In this document: positions 40,001 to 49,134 of the stretch, one piece after another
Layout of the letters: each line of letters starts with the position of its first letter
Numbering within the stretch: position 1 is the first letter of the stretch
Assembly (NCBI RefSeq): GCF_018320785.1
Contig: NC_054876.1
Coordinates: 22,280,212-22,344,211 of the forward strand
DNA: 64,000 bases
Source of the DNA: Cheilinus undulatus
Lineage: Eukaryota > Chordata > Actinopteri > Labriformes > Labridae
Direction: 5' to 3'
Translations under genes and position numbers: made by a program
The notes under the pieces: model-generated
Databases searched by the model: none
What the model was told of the DNA's origin: nothing
Seen by the model: the letters and a program-made list of their open reading frames with translations, nothing else

Positions 40001-43000
40001 AAGTTCAACCCCCCACACATACACAAAGACAACTTAAAATTGCATACATCTCCATGATTCAGTGCTGTGAGAGCAGAGAGCAGCAGTGCAGTGAGTTTAT
40101 GAACTCAATTTGCTCACTCTCCAGGAAAATGACCTCAGTCTGTTTTTTAAGGTGTGGCTGGTCAGAGAATAACATGCTCACACACACAAAACAAGCAGGA
40201 TGATGAGGACAAGAGAATAAGATCGGTGCTTTGTGGAATATGATGCTTTCCTAAATGAGAGGGCCAAAAGATTAGCGGCAGATTAACACCTGGCACTGAC
40301 TCGGAGGTGCCCGCTTCTTATCTTGTTTACACTGTATGTAGGCTTAAGTGGCATTAACAACATTACAAACTATTAACTGCTTCATAATAGGAAGAATTGG
40401 ATTACAGGTTGATGAGAGGCTACAATAATCACAAGTGAAAAGAGGAGTGTAGGCAGAGCTTTCTCAATATGTTTTTAAGTATATCAAAAATACAGCGTAG
40501 TGTTTTTGTTATGCACATCAATCTTAGATGAAGTCAGTGGAAATAGTAAGCTGTGTGCAATGTCTTCTTCTTTGTTACAAGTTTAAAACAGGAATACATT
40601 TGTAAGTAGCTTTATTATGAGGCATGAGTTTGTAAAGTCTGTGATGAGGTGTCTTCTCTCCGACACAGTATCTAAATCAGGGGGCTGTCAGATCCAACAG
40701 CATACAGTAGGTCTTGCTTGAATGTGCTTCAACATCTGATGTAATGCAAGAGGTGCTTGAACAAATACATTGAAGAAGTGCTTTGACTTGAGGCTCCTTC
40801 CTTTATATATTCAGTCAGTTGTTACAATAAAAGCATAAACCCTCCTTTGTGTTAATGTGTGTCTATAATTACAGCCTGGTTCGCTTGGTGAAGGGATTTT
40901 GCCTGGCTTGAAGAGACTGTAGCTGAAGTAACTTCTGAGGCAAGTAACTATGATTTACATAAATAATGAGTGTGCAGGTTTTATATGAACACAAAGCACC
41001 TCAATGACAAACTTTTAGAGAGCCTATTTTAACATCTAGCCAGGGACTGCAGGTGGAAACTAGCCTTTTGGCTAACAAACATTTTTACAGTAATGCTAAT
41101 TAATATGTACTGTTCCTGCAAAATCAACCAATAAATAAACTGAATATCTCTGTGTAAAATAAAGTCAATCTGAGCTTAGTAGTATTGTTGGGTTTCAATT
41201 TCATCCCATACGAGGACACAGAATTTCCATGGCCCGGCGTGACATATCTAACCTTTGCTTAGATTTGAAAACACATTTTGCATGTATGAAAATGAAAAGC
41301 CCTTTTTCCAGAGCTTATGGAAATGTGCAGCCTGAATGAGTCAGCTGGGCAGGGATCTGCAGAACTCCAGACAAGTCTGTGCTGCTCTGAGAGTCACAAG
41401 TTTCAGCACCTACAGTGGAGTCACCAAGTTAGAACTGGTGAAATTTTCTACCCCTAAAGGCTAAATAAATGTTTCCAAGTGAGGGTAACGCAGAGTGCGG
41501 TTTTTGTTTTGAAGCACAAACACTGGACAGGTTCCACATAAAGTTAGAGTCAGTATGGGGGGGGGGGGGGAAGGCAGCCAGAAGGCATCTCATGATAGAC
41601 TTTACATAAGACTTCAGACACACATCACATGACAGAAAGACAGGAAGCTCGACATGCATCTGGGTAATGCCTTATCGCTGTATGTGTGTGCGGGTTGAAA
41701 CTTGAAAGCATTTTTCCCCAAGAAAACAGCATATCCTTCACCACCCCTGCCTGCCTCACCTTGCTAAATTACACGTATATCTCTGTCCTCTAGTTTTACA
41801 GCTCCCACCCCTTACACGATGAAAGACTTCCTGCAAGTCTACATACATACATACGTGATCACTAACAGAATGGAAACCACAGACGACACTGGGTGACATT
41901 AATTCCTGCCATTGCTGCTTCTGATCACTCAGTACTGACAATTTAAACTGTTTCTTTGCTCTTGTAGGCCTAAACATTTTGATTTGCTTTGGATGATGGA
42001 ACAAATAACCTAAAATGTGTGTGTACAGAGCAAGACAGTAATCATTATGTCTACGTGTAAAACCTGTTTTGCTTTGGGAAAACATCAAGGTGTGAAGGAC
42101 AGGGTCCCTCTCAAGGCCACAATCCTCTGTCGAAATACTGGTTAGTGACTGACATACCTGAGTGCACTTTGTGATTTTGGACAGTTGGGAGAACAAAATG
42201 ACACATTGCTAAAACACAAACTGTAATCTTCTACTTGCTCCAACTAGCAAGAAAACAGGGTTTCCTTTGTTGTGGGTCATTTTGGCCAACAAGTAATTAC
42301 ATCTTACAATAAGATTGGAAAATATGAAAAACGATTCCATCATAGTTAGCATGCGTTTTTGTAAAAGCTATCTCTTGAATCCTTTGGGGTTGCTGCATGA
42401 CTACTTTATGCTGTTTTTGTTTTGTTTTTTTACATTTTTGACCATGTATTAAACTTAATTATATGCAACTGCCATTGCAATTGGGCTGTCACATTCAAAC
42501 TGTATAACAAATATCTATATTGCCATCTTAAACACGCACAAAAGGTTACTATTTCCATATTTAGATGCCAAATGATGATAACCACGGAAAAAGAAACGCT
42601 CTGGCTTTGGTTTATCAGCCAACACAGAATTTGTTGACACCGGAAGTGTGTAAAATTGAGTGAGACTGTAGGCCTACATTATTTTCTCACGCTCATAATG
42701 ATAGGGAGGCAGGATCCCTGCTTAAGGCTAGCAAAGCAAAAAAGCGACACAAAACCACCTGCTCTTCTGCTTTGCATGTGCACGCTCCTGACTTCACCAC
42801 ACAAACACAAACAGGAAGAGAGAGTCAGACAGAGGAACTTGCATACTAGGTAAGAGTTTGGGGAGGAGACACGCAGAAAGAGACAGACAAAGACGAAGAC
42901 ACACGTCCACAATGTTGTTTACATACCAACACATCACACAACAATAATGCAGGAGTAAATACCCGTATTCATGCGTGTCACAAGGTGCTTATTACGAGCG

Positions 43001-43610
43001 GAAGTGCACGACTTGTTTCGTGTATAGCTGGACTACAGCTATCCTTTCTAGAAATATACATACTAGTTTGCTAAACAATATAACGCTCAAAAAAGAGAAG
43101 CAGGAAACCTATCAGTTTCACTGGACACTCTTTTCTCCTAACAGCTCACTGCTTAACGGTAGTAGCTTACTTCCAGTTGAACCTTTGAACAGGCGGAAAT
43201 GTGAACAGAGGAACCATGTCAACAGTGAAATGTCATAAAAATATAACGAAAACCCTGCCTTTCTTATTACTACGCCAACAGCAGTGTGCTCCTCTGTCAG
43301 GTGAAAGAATATATCGAAGAGCAGGACAACTTAGCGGCGAATGACGACTGGTATCTTAACTGAAAATGATGAGAAGCTATACTTCACGCATGCGCAGGAG
43401 TACAAAGGCAAGGCACTTTATTACTGTCAGCAGCCGAGAAAAAGAAAGCGGAAATCATGTCTCAAATATATTTCAAAAGCTGAAAAGATTTGGGGTTTAT
43501 GGTGATGTCAAAGGAGTGAAGGAGGGTTCAATGAAGGCGGCTCTTACCGAAACGCAGGGGCTGGAGCTGGTGCTGGGGGTCGGTGAACGCTGCACGGTAA
43601 CCAGCGCCAT
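14764..43610 (-). CDS. SSH2: Slingshot protein phosphatase 2, complete gene
   Basis: This is a cofilin phosphatase: it removes the inhibitory N-terminal phosphate from ADF/cofilin, binds F-actin and promotes filament turnover in the cytoplasm. Fifteen exons, at 43548-43610, 39542-39585, 23833-23945, 23667-23731, 23465-23586, 23317-23382, 23163-23228, 22784-22978, 22484-22577, 22208-22336, 21809-21855, 21464-21610, 21164-21364, 19036-20044 and 14764-16062, total 3660 nt with no frame break: 1219 residues (human about 1420). In order they give the slingshot N-terminal domain (about 35-245), a DEK-C-like segment (about 250-305), the dual-specificity phosphatase domain (about 308-448) with [11 protein letters not shown] and catalytic Cys near 394, then a long Ser/Pro-rich tail with a [11 protein letters not shown] motif. 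The last residues [11 protein letters not shown] and the [10 protein letters not shown] motif point to SSH2 rather than SSH1 or SSH3. A second first exon lies at 27297. Confidence 0.95.
17100..18151 (+). pseudogene. Non-LTR retrotransposon APE endonuclease fragment
   Basis: Two frames joined by a shift read [19 protein letters not shown] and [20 protein letters not shown], then [40 protein letters not shown] and [20 protein letters not shown]. These are the blocks of the apurinic endonuclease-like domain that nicks target DNA in LINEs. The GDFIAH motif replaces the usual GDFNAH, losing a catalytic Asn. The copy stops abruptly at 18151 and has no reverse transcriptase, so it is dead. Confidence 0.85.
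18152..18374 (+). mobile_element. hAT-like nonautonomous element, internal deletion copy
   Basis: The first 150 bases (from TGTATCCCGGCTTTTGCC) are nearly identical to 34074-34240. The last 40 bases (GGGATATCAATTTTAGGCC and a CCCGGCCCTA end) match 34860-34910. About 600 internal bases are missing, replaced by a short CT/AT run. The ends resemble the GGGCTGGGCRATATGGC termini of common fish elements. Confidence 0.7.
19036..20044 (-). CDS. SSH2: SSH2 coding exon 14 (tail)
   Basis: Starts [20 protein letters not shown], a conserved basic/Ser motif after the phosphatase domain, then about 300 residues rich in Ser, Pro and Gln. It keeps [18 protein letters not shown], which equals the FFSALEKF..LSQ motif of the mammalian tail. 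Exit is in phase 0 after AAT AAG at GTAAGG. Retention of this intron would add about 26 codons and stop at 18955. Confidence 0.9.
20045..21163 (-). other. SSH2 intron 13
   Basis: A 1.1-kb intron that contains one near-complete nonautonomous Tc1-like element and no other feature. Confidence 0.6.
20303..20954 (+). mobile_element. Tc1-like element with TA target duplication
   Basis: The ends CAGTGTATATATTAAGTATT and ATATGTTTTATAGGCACTG are inverted copies, and both flanks are TA, the target site of Tc1/mariner. Inside, [14 protein letters not shown] and [11 protein letters not shown] are remnants of the transposase catalytic region. About 650 bases long, so internally deleted from a full element of about 1.3-1.6 kb. 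Confidence 0.8.
21164..21364 (-). CDS. SSH2: SSH2 coding exon 13 (catalytic)
   Basis: Codes [20 protein letters not shown], the HCxxGxxR phosphate-binding loop, and then [20 protein letters not shown] and [17 protein letters not shown]. The GTACTC donor splits an Ser codon (AG|C). Confidence 0.96.
21464..21610 (-). CDS. SSH2: SSH2 coding exon 12
   Basis: Codes [20 protein letters not shown], then [20 protein letters not shown] with the general-acid Asp loop, then TYKFISRA. Confidence 0.94.
21809..21855 (-). CDS. SSH2: SSH2 coding exon 11
   Basis: A 47-nt exon coding [16 protein letters not shown], the LGSEWNASN strand of the dual-specificity phosphatase fold. Confidence 0.92.
22208..22336 (-). 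CDS. SSH2: SSH2 coding exon 10
   Basis: Codes [20 protein letters not shown] through [14 protein letters not shown] and FDHVFL, joining the DEK-C-like segment to the start of the phosphatase domain. Confidence 0.93.
22484..22577 (-). CDS. SSH2: SSH2 coding exon 9
   Basis: Codes [20 protein letters not shown] and [11 protein letters not shown], the first half of the DEK-C-like segment that precedes the phosphatase fold. Confidence 0.93.
22784..22978 (-). CDS. SSH2: SSH2 coding exon 8
   Basis: Codes [20 protein letters not shown] through [18 protein letters not shown] and LFSD, the end of the slingshot N-terminal domain. Confidence 0.93.
23163..23228 (-). CDS. SSH2: SSH2 coding exon 7
   Basis: Codes [20 protein letters not shown] and MW; the Trp codon is split at the GTTAGT donor. 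Confidence 0.92.
23317..23382 (-). CDS. SSH2: SSH2 coding exon 6
   Basis: Codes [20 protein letters not shown] and GDG. The CTTTTAG acceptor rather than the nearer CTATAG keeps the frame. Confidence 0.9.
23465..23586 (-). CDS. SSH2: SSH2 coding exon 5
   Basis: Codes [20 protein letters not shown] then [20 protein letters not shown], the slingshot N-domain. Ends in phase 2 at a GTGAGA donor. Confidence 0.93.
23667..23731 (-). CDS. SSH2: SSH2 coding exon 4
   Basis: Codes [20 protein letters not shown] and L; phase 1 in, phase 0 out; GTGTGT donor. Confidence 0.92.
23833..23945 (-). CDS. SSH2: SSH2 coding exon 3
   Basis: Codes [20 protein letters not shown] and on to SKHAG, a core slingshot signature. 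Both the distal and the proximal N-terminus would splice here. Confidence 0.93.
24103..24152 (+). repeat. Short minisatellite, 12-bp unit
   Basis: The unit ACAGAGAAACAA is repeated about three to four times, followed by AGAGAGAGCGAG, in SSH2 intron 2. Confidence 0.7.
24715..24780 (+). mobile_element. End of an hAT-like nonautonomous element
   Basis: TTTTTGGTCCATATCACCC followed by AGCCCTATC resembles the ATATGGC..CCCAGCCCTA terminus of the elements at 18.37 and 34.91 kb. Only the end is recognisable. Confidence 0.45.
25735..26475 (+). mobile_element. GGCAAAAATTGG-type repeat element, copy B (uninterrupted)
   Basis: Starts near AAGGCCGCCCATAAGGG and ends near GGGTTTGTCAGGGACACAG. The order of landmarks is CCTGAATAATAATCACTCC, GGCAGACTTCATAGC, CAGGATACCAGA, an array of GGCAAAAAT/GGTTAAAAG words and CTTCACACACTTTTCAACTC. 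It serves as reference for the interrupted copies at 10.96 and 35.46 kb. No ORF. Confidence 0.6.
27297..27424 (-). CDS. SSH2: SSH2 alternative first coding exon (proximal)
   Basis: An ATG at 27424 opens 42 codons ([13 protein letters not shown]..., a CFCACC cysteine cluster, then ...SQGEIYQ) and ends with two bases before a GTAAGT donor. The phase is the same as exon 2, so splicing to exon 3 restores frame as [10 protein letters not shown]. No acceptor is needed if this is a first exon, and the 350 bases upstream are CpG-richer than the surroundings. Use as an alternative promoter is inference. The N-terminal sequence matches no isoform I can recall. Confidence 0.6.
27425..27830 (-). promoter_or_regulatory. 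Candidate promoter of the proximal SSH2 start
   Basis: CpG-richer DNA upstream of the ATG at 27424, with a CCAAT-type box (GACCAATCAGG on the plus strand, 27778-27788) and CGGTGTGTCGTCGG nearby. Promoter activity is inferred. Confidence 0.35.
28461..28594. mobile_element. Small MITE, inverted ends CAGTGGTGTAGTG
   Basis: The 13-base ends CAGTGGTGTAGTG and CACTACACCGCTG are inverted copies with one mismatch. The 8-base flanks GCTAGAAC and CCTAGATC agree at six positions, as a decayed hAT-type target duplication would. The body has GTATAC palindromes and no coding capacity. Confidence 0.7.
33560..33655 (+). repeat. Fragment of a GGTGGGAATC-type fish repeat
   Basis: AGGTGGGAATCTTTAGGCACC, then CAATTCGATTCGATTCAT and GATTATTGATGCATTC, is the start of a repeat common in fish introns. 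The other end was not found. Confidence 0.45.
34074..34915 (+). mobile_element. hAT-like nonautonomous element, long copy
   Basis: Shares its first 165 bases and its last 50 bases with 18152-18374 but keeps about 600 bases between them, including GTTAGCGTGGAGTTAGCTG and ATATATCATGCATTGGGATA. No transposase frame remains. Confidence 0.7.
35671..35995 (+). pseudogene. L1-type LINE ORF1 fragment
   Basis: The frame [20 protein letters not shown] then [18 protein letters not shown], and after a shift [20 protein letters not shown] then [12 protein letters not shown], follows the C-terminal RNA-binding part of L1-type ORF1 proteins (ERAHR...PRPxIVR, then the KFGLRYPA block). It is broken by one frameshift and has no start. 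Confidence 0.7.
36723..37107 (+). repeat. Tandem duplication, period about 211 bp
   Basis: AGTTAAGGGGG..AAGGGTTACTTGTG..GTGAGTGCTTGTATA at 36751 recurs at 36962. Both copies end in AGAGAGCAACAC or GAGAGCAACAC then (T/A)GAAAGCTT. Copy identity is roughly 75-80 percent by eye. It is part of the block inserted in copy C. Confidence 0.65.
39542..39585 (-). CDS. SSH2: SSH2 coding exon 2
   Basis: A 44-nt exon coding [14 protein letters not shown] plus two bases of the next codon, equal to the acidic SGEE..RSQPR segment of SSH2. It is flanked by TATAG and GTAAG and ends in phase 2, so it joins exon 3 at 23945. Confidence 0.9.
39586..43547 (-). other. SSH2 intron 1
   Basis: A 4-kb intron between the distal start and exon 2. 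It contains a G14 run (41557-41570) and a TACA microsatellite near 41850. No gene or dispersed repeat was recognised. Confidence 0.6.
41557..41570 (+). repeat. Poly-G tract, 14 bases
   Basis: An uninterrupted run of G on the plus strand inside SSH2 intron 1. Confidence 0.95.
43548..43610 (-). CDS. SSH2: SSH2 coding exon 1 (distal start)
   Basis: Codes for [20 protein letters not shown] and S, nearly identical to the known slingshot start. The ATG lies at 43610 and a GTAAGA donor follows in phase 0. A CpG-containing leader region precedes it. Confidence 0.93.
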
Positions 43611-43830
43611 TCAGCGACCGGGAAGCGGACACCTGAGAGGAAGCGACACCGGCGAGACGAGCATAATTGTCTAGAGGGGTAGAAACCCCAATTTAACCCG
43701 GGCAGTTGGGTTTCTTTCGTGCTAGCCCTCCTTTTCTCTCTGGTCGTGGACTGTTTGACTACTCCCCGGCTGTTTCCTCTGTCAGTGCAGCCTGCGCATG
43801 CGCAACTACCCTTAGCTTGTCAATCCCGAT
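43611..43830 (-). promoter_or_regulatory. SSH2 distal promoter with NRF1-type palindrome
   Basis: Upstream of the ATG at 43610 the sequence is CpG-rich. The perfect palindrome TGCGCATGCGCA at 43793-43804 is the optimal NRF1 motif, about 185 bases before the start codon. A half-match GCATGCGC occurs at 43388, inside intron 1. Promoter function is inferred from position. Confidence 0.55.
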
Positions 43831-46704
43831 TAACCGTCTGTGTGCTGGACGTCAACAAAGCAGTTATTAGAAGAGAGTGTGTCTCAATGAAATGACAGGG
43901 TCGGGCATGTGACCACTTAAACTGTGATGCATTTTAACTTCCTGACACCTTAACTTTTGTTTAGAAAGCATTTTTAGTTTTCCCCATTTATTTTGGATAA
44001 GAAGCGTCTGATAACTTAAAACATCTGCCTTATATTTGAACGGGATTTTTTTTATGTCCCTCCTAAATTCAAAGGACAAGGCCCACCCCTAAATTCCCAG
44101 TCCTATTAAAAATAAATAAATAAAATAAAATAGAATTAAATAGATTAAAATGAATACATTTCCATGAAAAATGCTGGAGGAAAAACTAAAGCAATTTCCC
44201 CAAAACTTGTAATGAAATTTAAATGAAAACGCTTGCTAATTTTCAAGCAATTTCCCAAAAATATCCAGACAGCAAATTATTCCAACATTTCAAGCAAGTT
44301 ACTTAAACTTCAGTGGATATTCTGGACAATCACCCAAAAATTCTAACTGCAGAACTTATTACTATGCCATTGGAAAGCTAAAATGTAATGTCTTCATATG
44401 TGCATGCAGGGTCTTAGGAGGTTAAAGACCCTGTAAAGTGAAAATCAATCTGTATTTAGGTCTGTTGTATCACTGTGTTATTAACCCCAAATTCAAATTT
44501 CAGTCAAATAAAACATATCTTAGTTTATGAAATTAAGTTTCAAAATCATCAAAAATGAGGCAGTAAAATCTGCTCAAGGATGGTGTGGGCGTGTCTGTTG
44601 AATGAGATGAAGCCACGCCCACTCAAGAGAAATAAGATCCTCTCACATTTAAAAAAGCTACAATTTGAATGTTGACTTTTATGAACAGTGTACAGCTGCC
44701 TGGCTCTGTGCCAGAGGAGACAAAGTCCATTTTCTGGCTCAAATCTCTGTCATGATGCTTTAAATGATCCATAGACCACTGTGGCTGATAGATTTGGCAG
44801 ATTTAACTCACACTGAACTAAAAACGGCATATAAATGACTGTTTACTTTCATTAAAGGCAGTGACATCAGCTATAAACAGACTGTTCTGAGATGAACTGC
44901 TCTGTGATTTTATATTGGTGTTAGAGGGGCAGGGTCATTCCCCACTGTAGGCTCGTGACATCATGAGCCCACATATTAGCCCCGCCCACATTGAACCCAG
45001 CCAGGAAAGAAGTGAAAAACTTTTTAACGGTCTAAATCCATAATTCAGTAACATGTACGGTGCTTAACAGATTTAGTAGACCACCACCCAAAGTAAGGTT
45101 TATGCCACAGCTGCCTTAAATTAACAGCATTGGTAATTACCAAAATCTTTATGTTTCTGCAATGGTTAATACACCAATATGTAGAAACTCTTTAACCCAA
45201 ATGATGGAGAGGAGGGGGAGGGCAGCTAGAGTCAAGCTTGACAAAGGTTGACACAGAGACCACCAGTGGTTTAAGGATCCTTGGGACGACCACTGCATGG
45301 TCTTGTGGCTAAATTACTCACCTAGACGGTACCCAAGGCTGTGCTTACTTGCCACATCCATCCCTTACTCTGCTCTAAAGGTGTGGACTTTGTTATTTTT
45401 TCAACAGATTATCCTTCCATGTCCCTGGTAATATGCAAAGACATTCAGAGCACGACCTGAGTCGTGGCAGTCCTCCTTCCTGCCTGATGGTGCCCTCAGG
45501 CAGCTTACTCCCCACCCCTAGGCCTTACAGCAGCATTCTTAAGATATCTGATAAACTACAGATTTAAAGTTACTGGTGTTATTCATCTTACAGCTCCAAT
45601 TGAAGTATTGAAGATAGCGATTAAGTCACTTTGTGAGTTTCTTTATGTACTGCAGTTGGTTGTTATTTCTAATGTTATTTTTTAACATAGGTCTAATATG
45701 GCAACATGTTTACTTGGTCAGCAAAGATATCCGGATGTGCTGGCAAGAAGATAATACCTAAATGTTTCAAGTAAAAATGATCGGTCAAAGATTCATCTTC
45801 ATATGCGAGGATCATTGAAGATTCTAATTATTGGGTGTGAAATGATTGGAGCATTTCTGTGGTTGTTTCCATGATGAAACATGCCTTTTCAAAACCATGC
45901 TGTGCCAATGTTAAACTATTGAATATCCTTTATATTGTACAAATCCTACAACTGCAAACTTTCTTTTGTTAAATCATAATGTGTCAGGAAATACATTTAA
46001 ACAGGTAACACACTGCAAGGTTGCATGTTTGTGTTGTGGCTGGCACTGCCACCACACAGTAATTTGGTTGAACATTTGAATCCCACCTGGAGCTTTCCAT
46101 GTGGAGCTAGACTGTTCTGTCCATGCTTTTGATACACCATAATGTAATGGAAAATGAAAAAGAGTAAGAAGTATGTTTAGCCCTGTAACCTCACAAGAGG
46201 AAAGTCTTTGGTTTAAAGCAGCAGAAGCCTTTCCCATGGAGCTTGAATGTTATGACTGCCTCCCACTCAAGTTTGAACCACACTTTTGCAGAAGCCTTCA
46301 GGTGTGAAACAATGTTCTGACTTCCCCTTCTAAAGTATGGGCAATGATTTGAACTGCTATACTGGAATGAAACATTGATAAACCCTATCAAGAAAGCCAC
46401 ATGAAGTGACACATTAGTGAGGTACAATGAAATAGTCAGTGAGACACCAGAATGGCGGGTAAAATGGCACAGCCAGACAACATGTTAATGGGTATGTTGA
46501 CACAGTCAGATGCACATCTGCAGATAATTTTGGTTCTTGAAGCTGTTAATAGGTAAAAAGTAGGTTGGAGATATTGTTTTAGTACCTGTGTTGGCTTGGA
46601 CTATGGGGTCTGAAGAAATATCCTCTCACAGGGTTCAGAATTTGTGGTGAAATCTCTGCTTTAAAGTGATTCAACAGGAGTCATAAGTTCATCTGTGTAC
46701 AAAC

Positions 46705-46860
46705 ATACAGCGCTTATAGAAACTCCCTTGGAGGTTTTATCCTTTTATTGATTTTATAAGTTAGGCATGGTCAATATAATGTGGCTTTTAGACAAAAAAC
46801 TCTTTAATGTTAAAGTGAAAACAGATTTCTACAAAGGAATGTCAATTAGATGACAGCATA
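46705..46860 (+). mobile_element. Solo end of a Tc1-like element
   Basis: ACAGCGCTTATAGAAACTCC followed by AACAGATTTCTACAAAGGAA and TGTCAATTAGATGACAG matches the left 150 bases of the element at 20303. The rest is absent. Confidence 0.6.
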
Positions 46861-46974
46861 TATATATAGTTATTTTATTTAACCTTTATGTAACCAGATA
46901 AAACCCACTGAGATGATCAGATGCCAGTGCATGCACAGAAGATGCACAGCCCCAGCAGAGCTATTATGTTAAGT

Positions 46975-47501
46975 CTGGGGTGTCCAAACTTTTTCCATAG
47001 AGGGCCACACACAGAAATATATTAGGATGATAGGGCCACTTTCATATTCCTCACCATGAGGATTTTAAAGTTAATTATACTAATCCAATCTAAGTTAATA
47101 CATGCTTAGCAATTGAGTATGCATAAATGGCTAGTTAATGGCTGACAGGGCAAATAGAGAGTAATTTTCAGGATTCTGGGGAGCTAATCAGATTTCAAGG
47201 GGCCCTGTTTAGCCCTGGATACCACTGCATCTGCCCCTGAAAAGTTATTGGTGCCGCAATTTGCTGTGATAATCCATCCTGATGTTATTAATCAAGATAT
47301 CTTCTTGTCAAAATGTTTGTTTAGAGATTCAACATAGTAGTACTGCCTTGTGCTGAAAACAAGAAGTACAGTAAAGTTAAGCAAAAGGTTTCTGTTTTAA
47401 TATGGGCCATATTTCATTTTATCTCTACAATTTGCTGTGGGCTAATCATAAATGAGCCACGGGCCGCATTTGTCCCCTGGGCCATAGTTTGGACACCCCT
47501 G
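46975..47501. mobile_element. hAT-type MITE, 527 bp, with target duplication
   Basis: The ends CTGGGGTGTCCAAAC and GTTTGGACACCCCTG are inverted with one mismatch. They are flanked by TGTTAAGT (46967-46974) and TGTTGAGT (47502-47509), an 8-base duplication with one change, as hAT transposases make. No coding capacity. The subterminal GGGCCACA/GGGCCGC words are typical of this family in vertebrates. Confidence 0.85.
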
Positions 47502-47684
47502 TGTTGAGTGAATATCCTGGTTTCTCTTTCCTATCCTGCTTTATAAATATCCCATTCTTACTTTACAATTACATGTAAGGGTGGCTATTCTGATAAAGCA
47601 AGGCTCAAACAAGACACCATAAATCTAATTTTGAAAGACAGGAAACGTGTATTTATTGATATCAAAAGTACTTGGTCAGACCCT

Positions 47685-47686
<2 letters not shown>

Positions 47687-47753
<67 letters not shown>
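47687..47753 (+). repeat. (AT)n microsatellite, 67 bp
   Basis: A pure AT dinucleotide run of about 33 units in the SSH2-NSRP1 spacer. Confidence 0.97.
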
Positions 47754-47755
<2 letters not shown>

Positions 47756-49114
47756 CCTTCTAGCTTGCTATTCTTATTGTCTTCATCCATTTCTTCCATG
47801 CGTCTTTCAGTCTACAAATCCACTTGTCCATAAATCCAATAGTTTATTTCATCCCCAATCCATCCATCATTCATTCATCCATCAGGCAGCTTCAGCTATT
47901 CTGTTTGTAGCAGAGGGATTAACAGTCAGGCCAGAGATGAGATGAGATGGAGATTACGACAGAGATAATGGTGTTTGGATTTAGAGTCACTCTGAGGAGG
48001 CAGTAGGAATTCAAAGCTGCAGCTTTAATCACAGGTGAGCCATGTGCTCTCCGATCTGATTTAAGAGAATTACACAGGTTTAAAACAGAGCAGCTGACAG
48101 CACGGGAAATAAGAAATGACATGGGTAAATTAAATGTGGGCAGACAGCCTGTCATCTTTTTATTCAATCACTTAACTCTTTCCCTGCAGTTTACTTTTCA
48201 AAAAAGAACTTCATGTTGTTGAGTTCTCATAGAGTCATGCTTTCAATTTACTCATTGAAATTATACAAGATAATGTTATTGTAGGCCAATATTTTTGGTA
48301 TAACTGTTTCATGCTACATGCTTTTCATGACAGAATGAGAGAGAGTTGATGTAAGATTTAGCCTATTATTCTGTCACTGAATTTCTAAGGTCTGGTACAC
48401 AAATAGAAATATGTTTGTTTGTTTTTTTACTGTCACATATTTTTTCTTTGTTTTGATTTCCCCTGGGATGAAACACTGATGAGGAAAGATAACTTCTATC
48501 AGTCTGTTAAAATTTGTCTTTGCCTCCTCAAAATCCGTGTTATTAGTTACTTTTACACTTTGTGAGATTCTACAATTTTCACTTCTTTTAAAATCCAACA
48601 TTTCCCAACTCATTAAGAAGCAATACATTTTTCTGGACTTTATCACGAATGTTTGTTGTCTGGGTCTAAATGAATGAGGATAGCCTAAGAGACGAACCCA
48701 TTTAGTTACACTTTGGAGAAATGTCGCCATCTAGTGGTTAATGAACAAAACCTACCTACAGTTATAATGTTAACAATTTAGCATAAGTATCGTGCAGTTT
48801 CTTTAACAGTTCAGTGTTTAATCAATATTCCAGTTGGACTTTTACTGCAGAAGTAAGCAATAAATAAACATCCCCATTGTGCTTCCCATGTTCCTCTCTG
48901 AAAAGTGAAGTTAGCACATTCGCAACTGAAGGATGAACCCATATGTCGTCTATTCAGTTTTAAGAAAAATAACCAAAGTGTGATAATTATTATTAGTACC
49001 GGTAGTTATTATGCCTATGAGGCAAATTAGACGCTTCGCGCTCACTTCTCTAGCACGACTTTAATAAAATACTGTGTCGAATCTGCCGGGGGTGTTCACA
49101 GTTAGTAAAGCAAG

Positions 49115-49134
49115 ATGGCGGCCCCTGCAAAACA
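49115..49134 (+). CDS. NSRP1: NSRP1 exon 1 coding part
   Basis: Codes MAAPAK plus two bases of Gln before a GTAAGT donor. The start sits in AAGATGGCGG, a strong Kozak and YY1-like context. Confidence 0.9.

Larger units (their letters stand above)
43831..49114. other. SSH2-NSRP1 intergenic region
   Basis: Divergent promoters flank this 5.3-kb space. It holds a possible old repeat at 44.42-45.08 kb (starting GACCCTGTAAAGTGAAAATC), a Tc1-like end at 46.70-46.86 kb, an hAT-type MITE at 46.98-47.50 kb and an (AT)n tract. No EFCAB5-like exon was recognised, although human has EFCAB5 here. Confidence 0.5.

Noticed and set aside
43366-43674. Plus-strand open frame of 102 codons over the SSH2 first exon
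   Set aside because: It is antisense to a well-supported coding exon and promoter and shows no domain.
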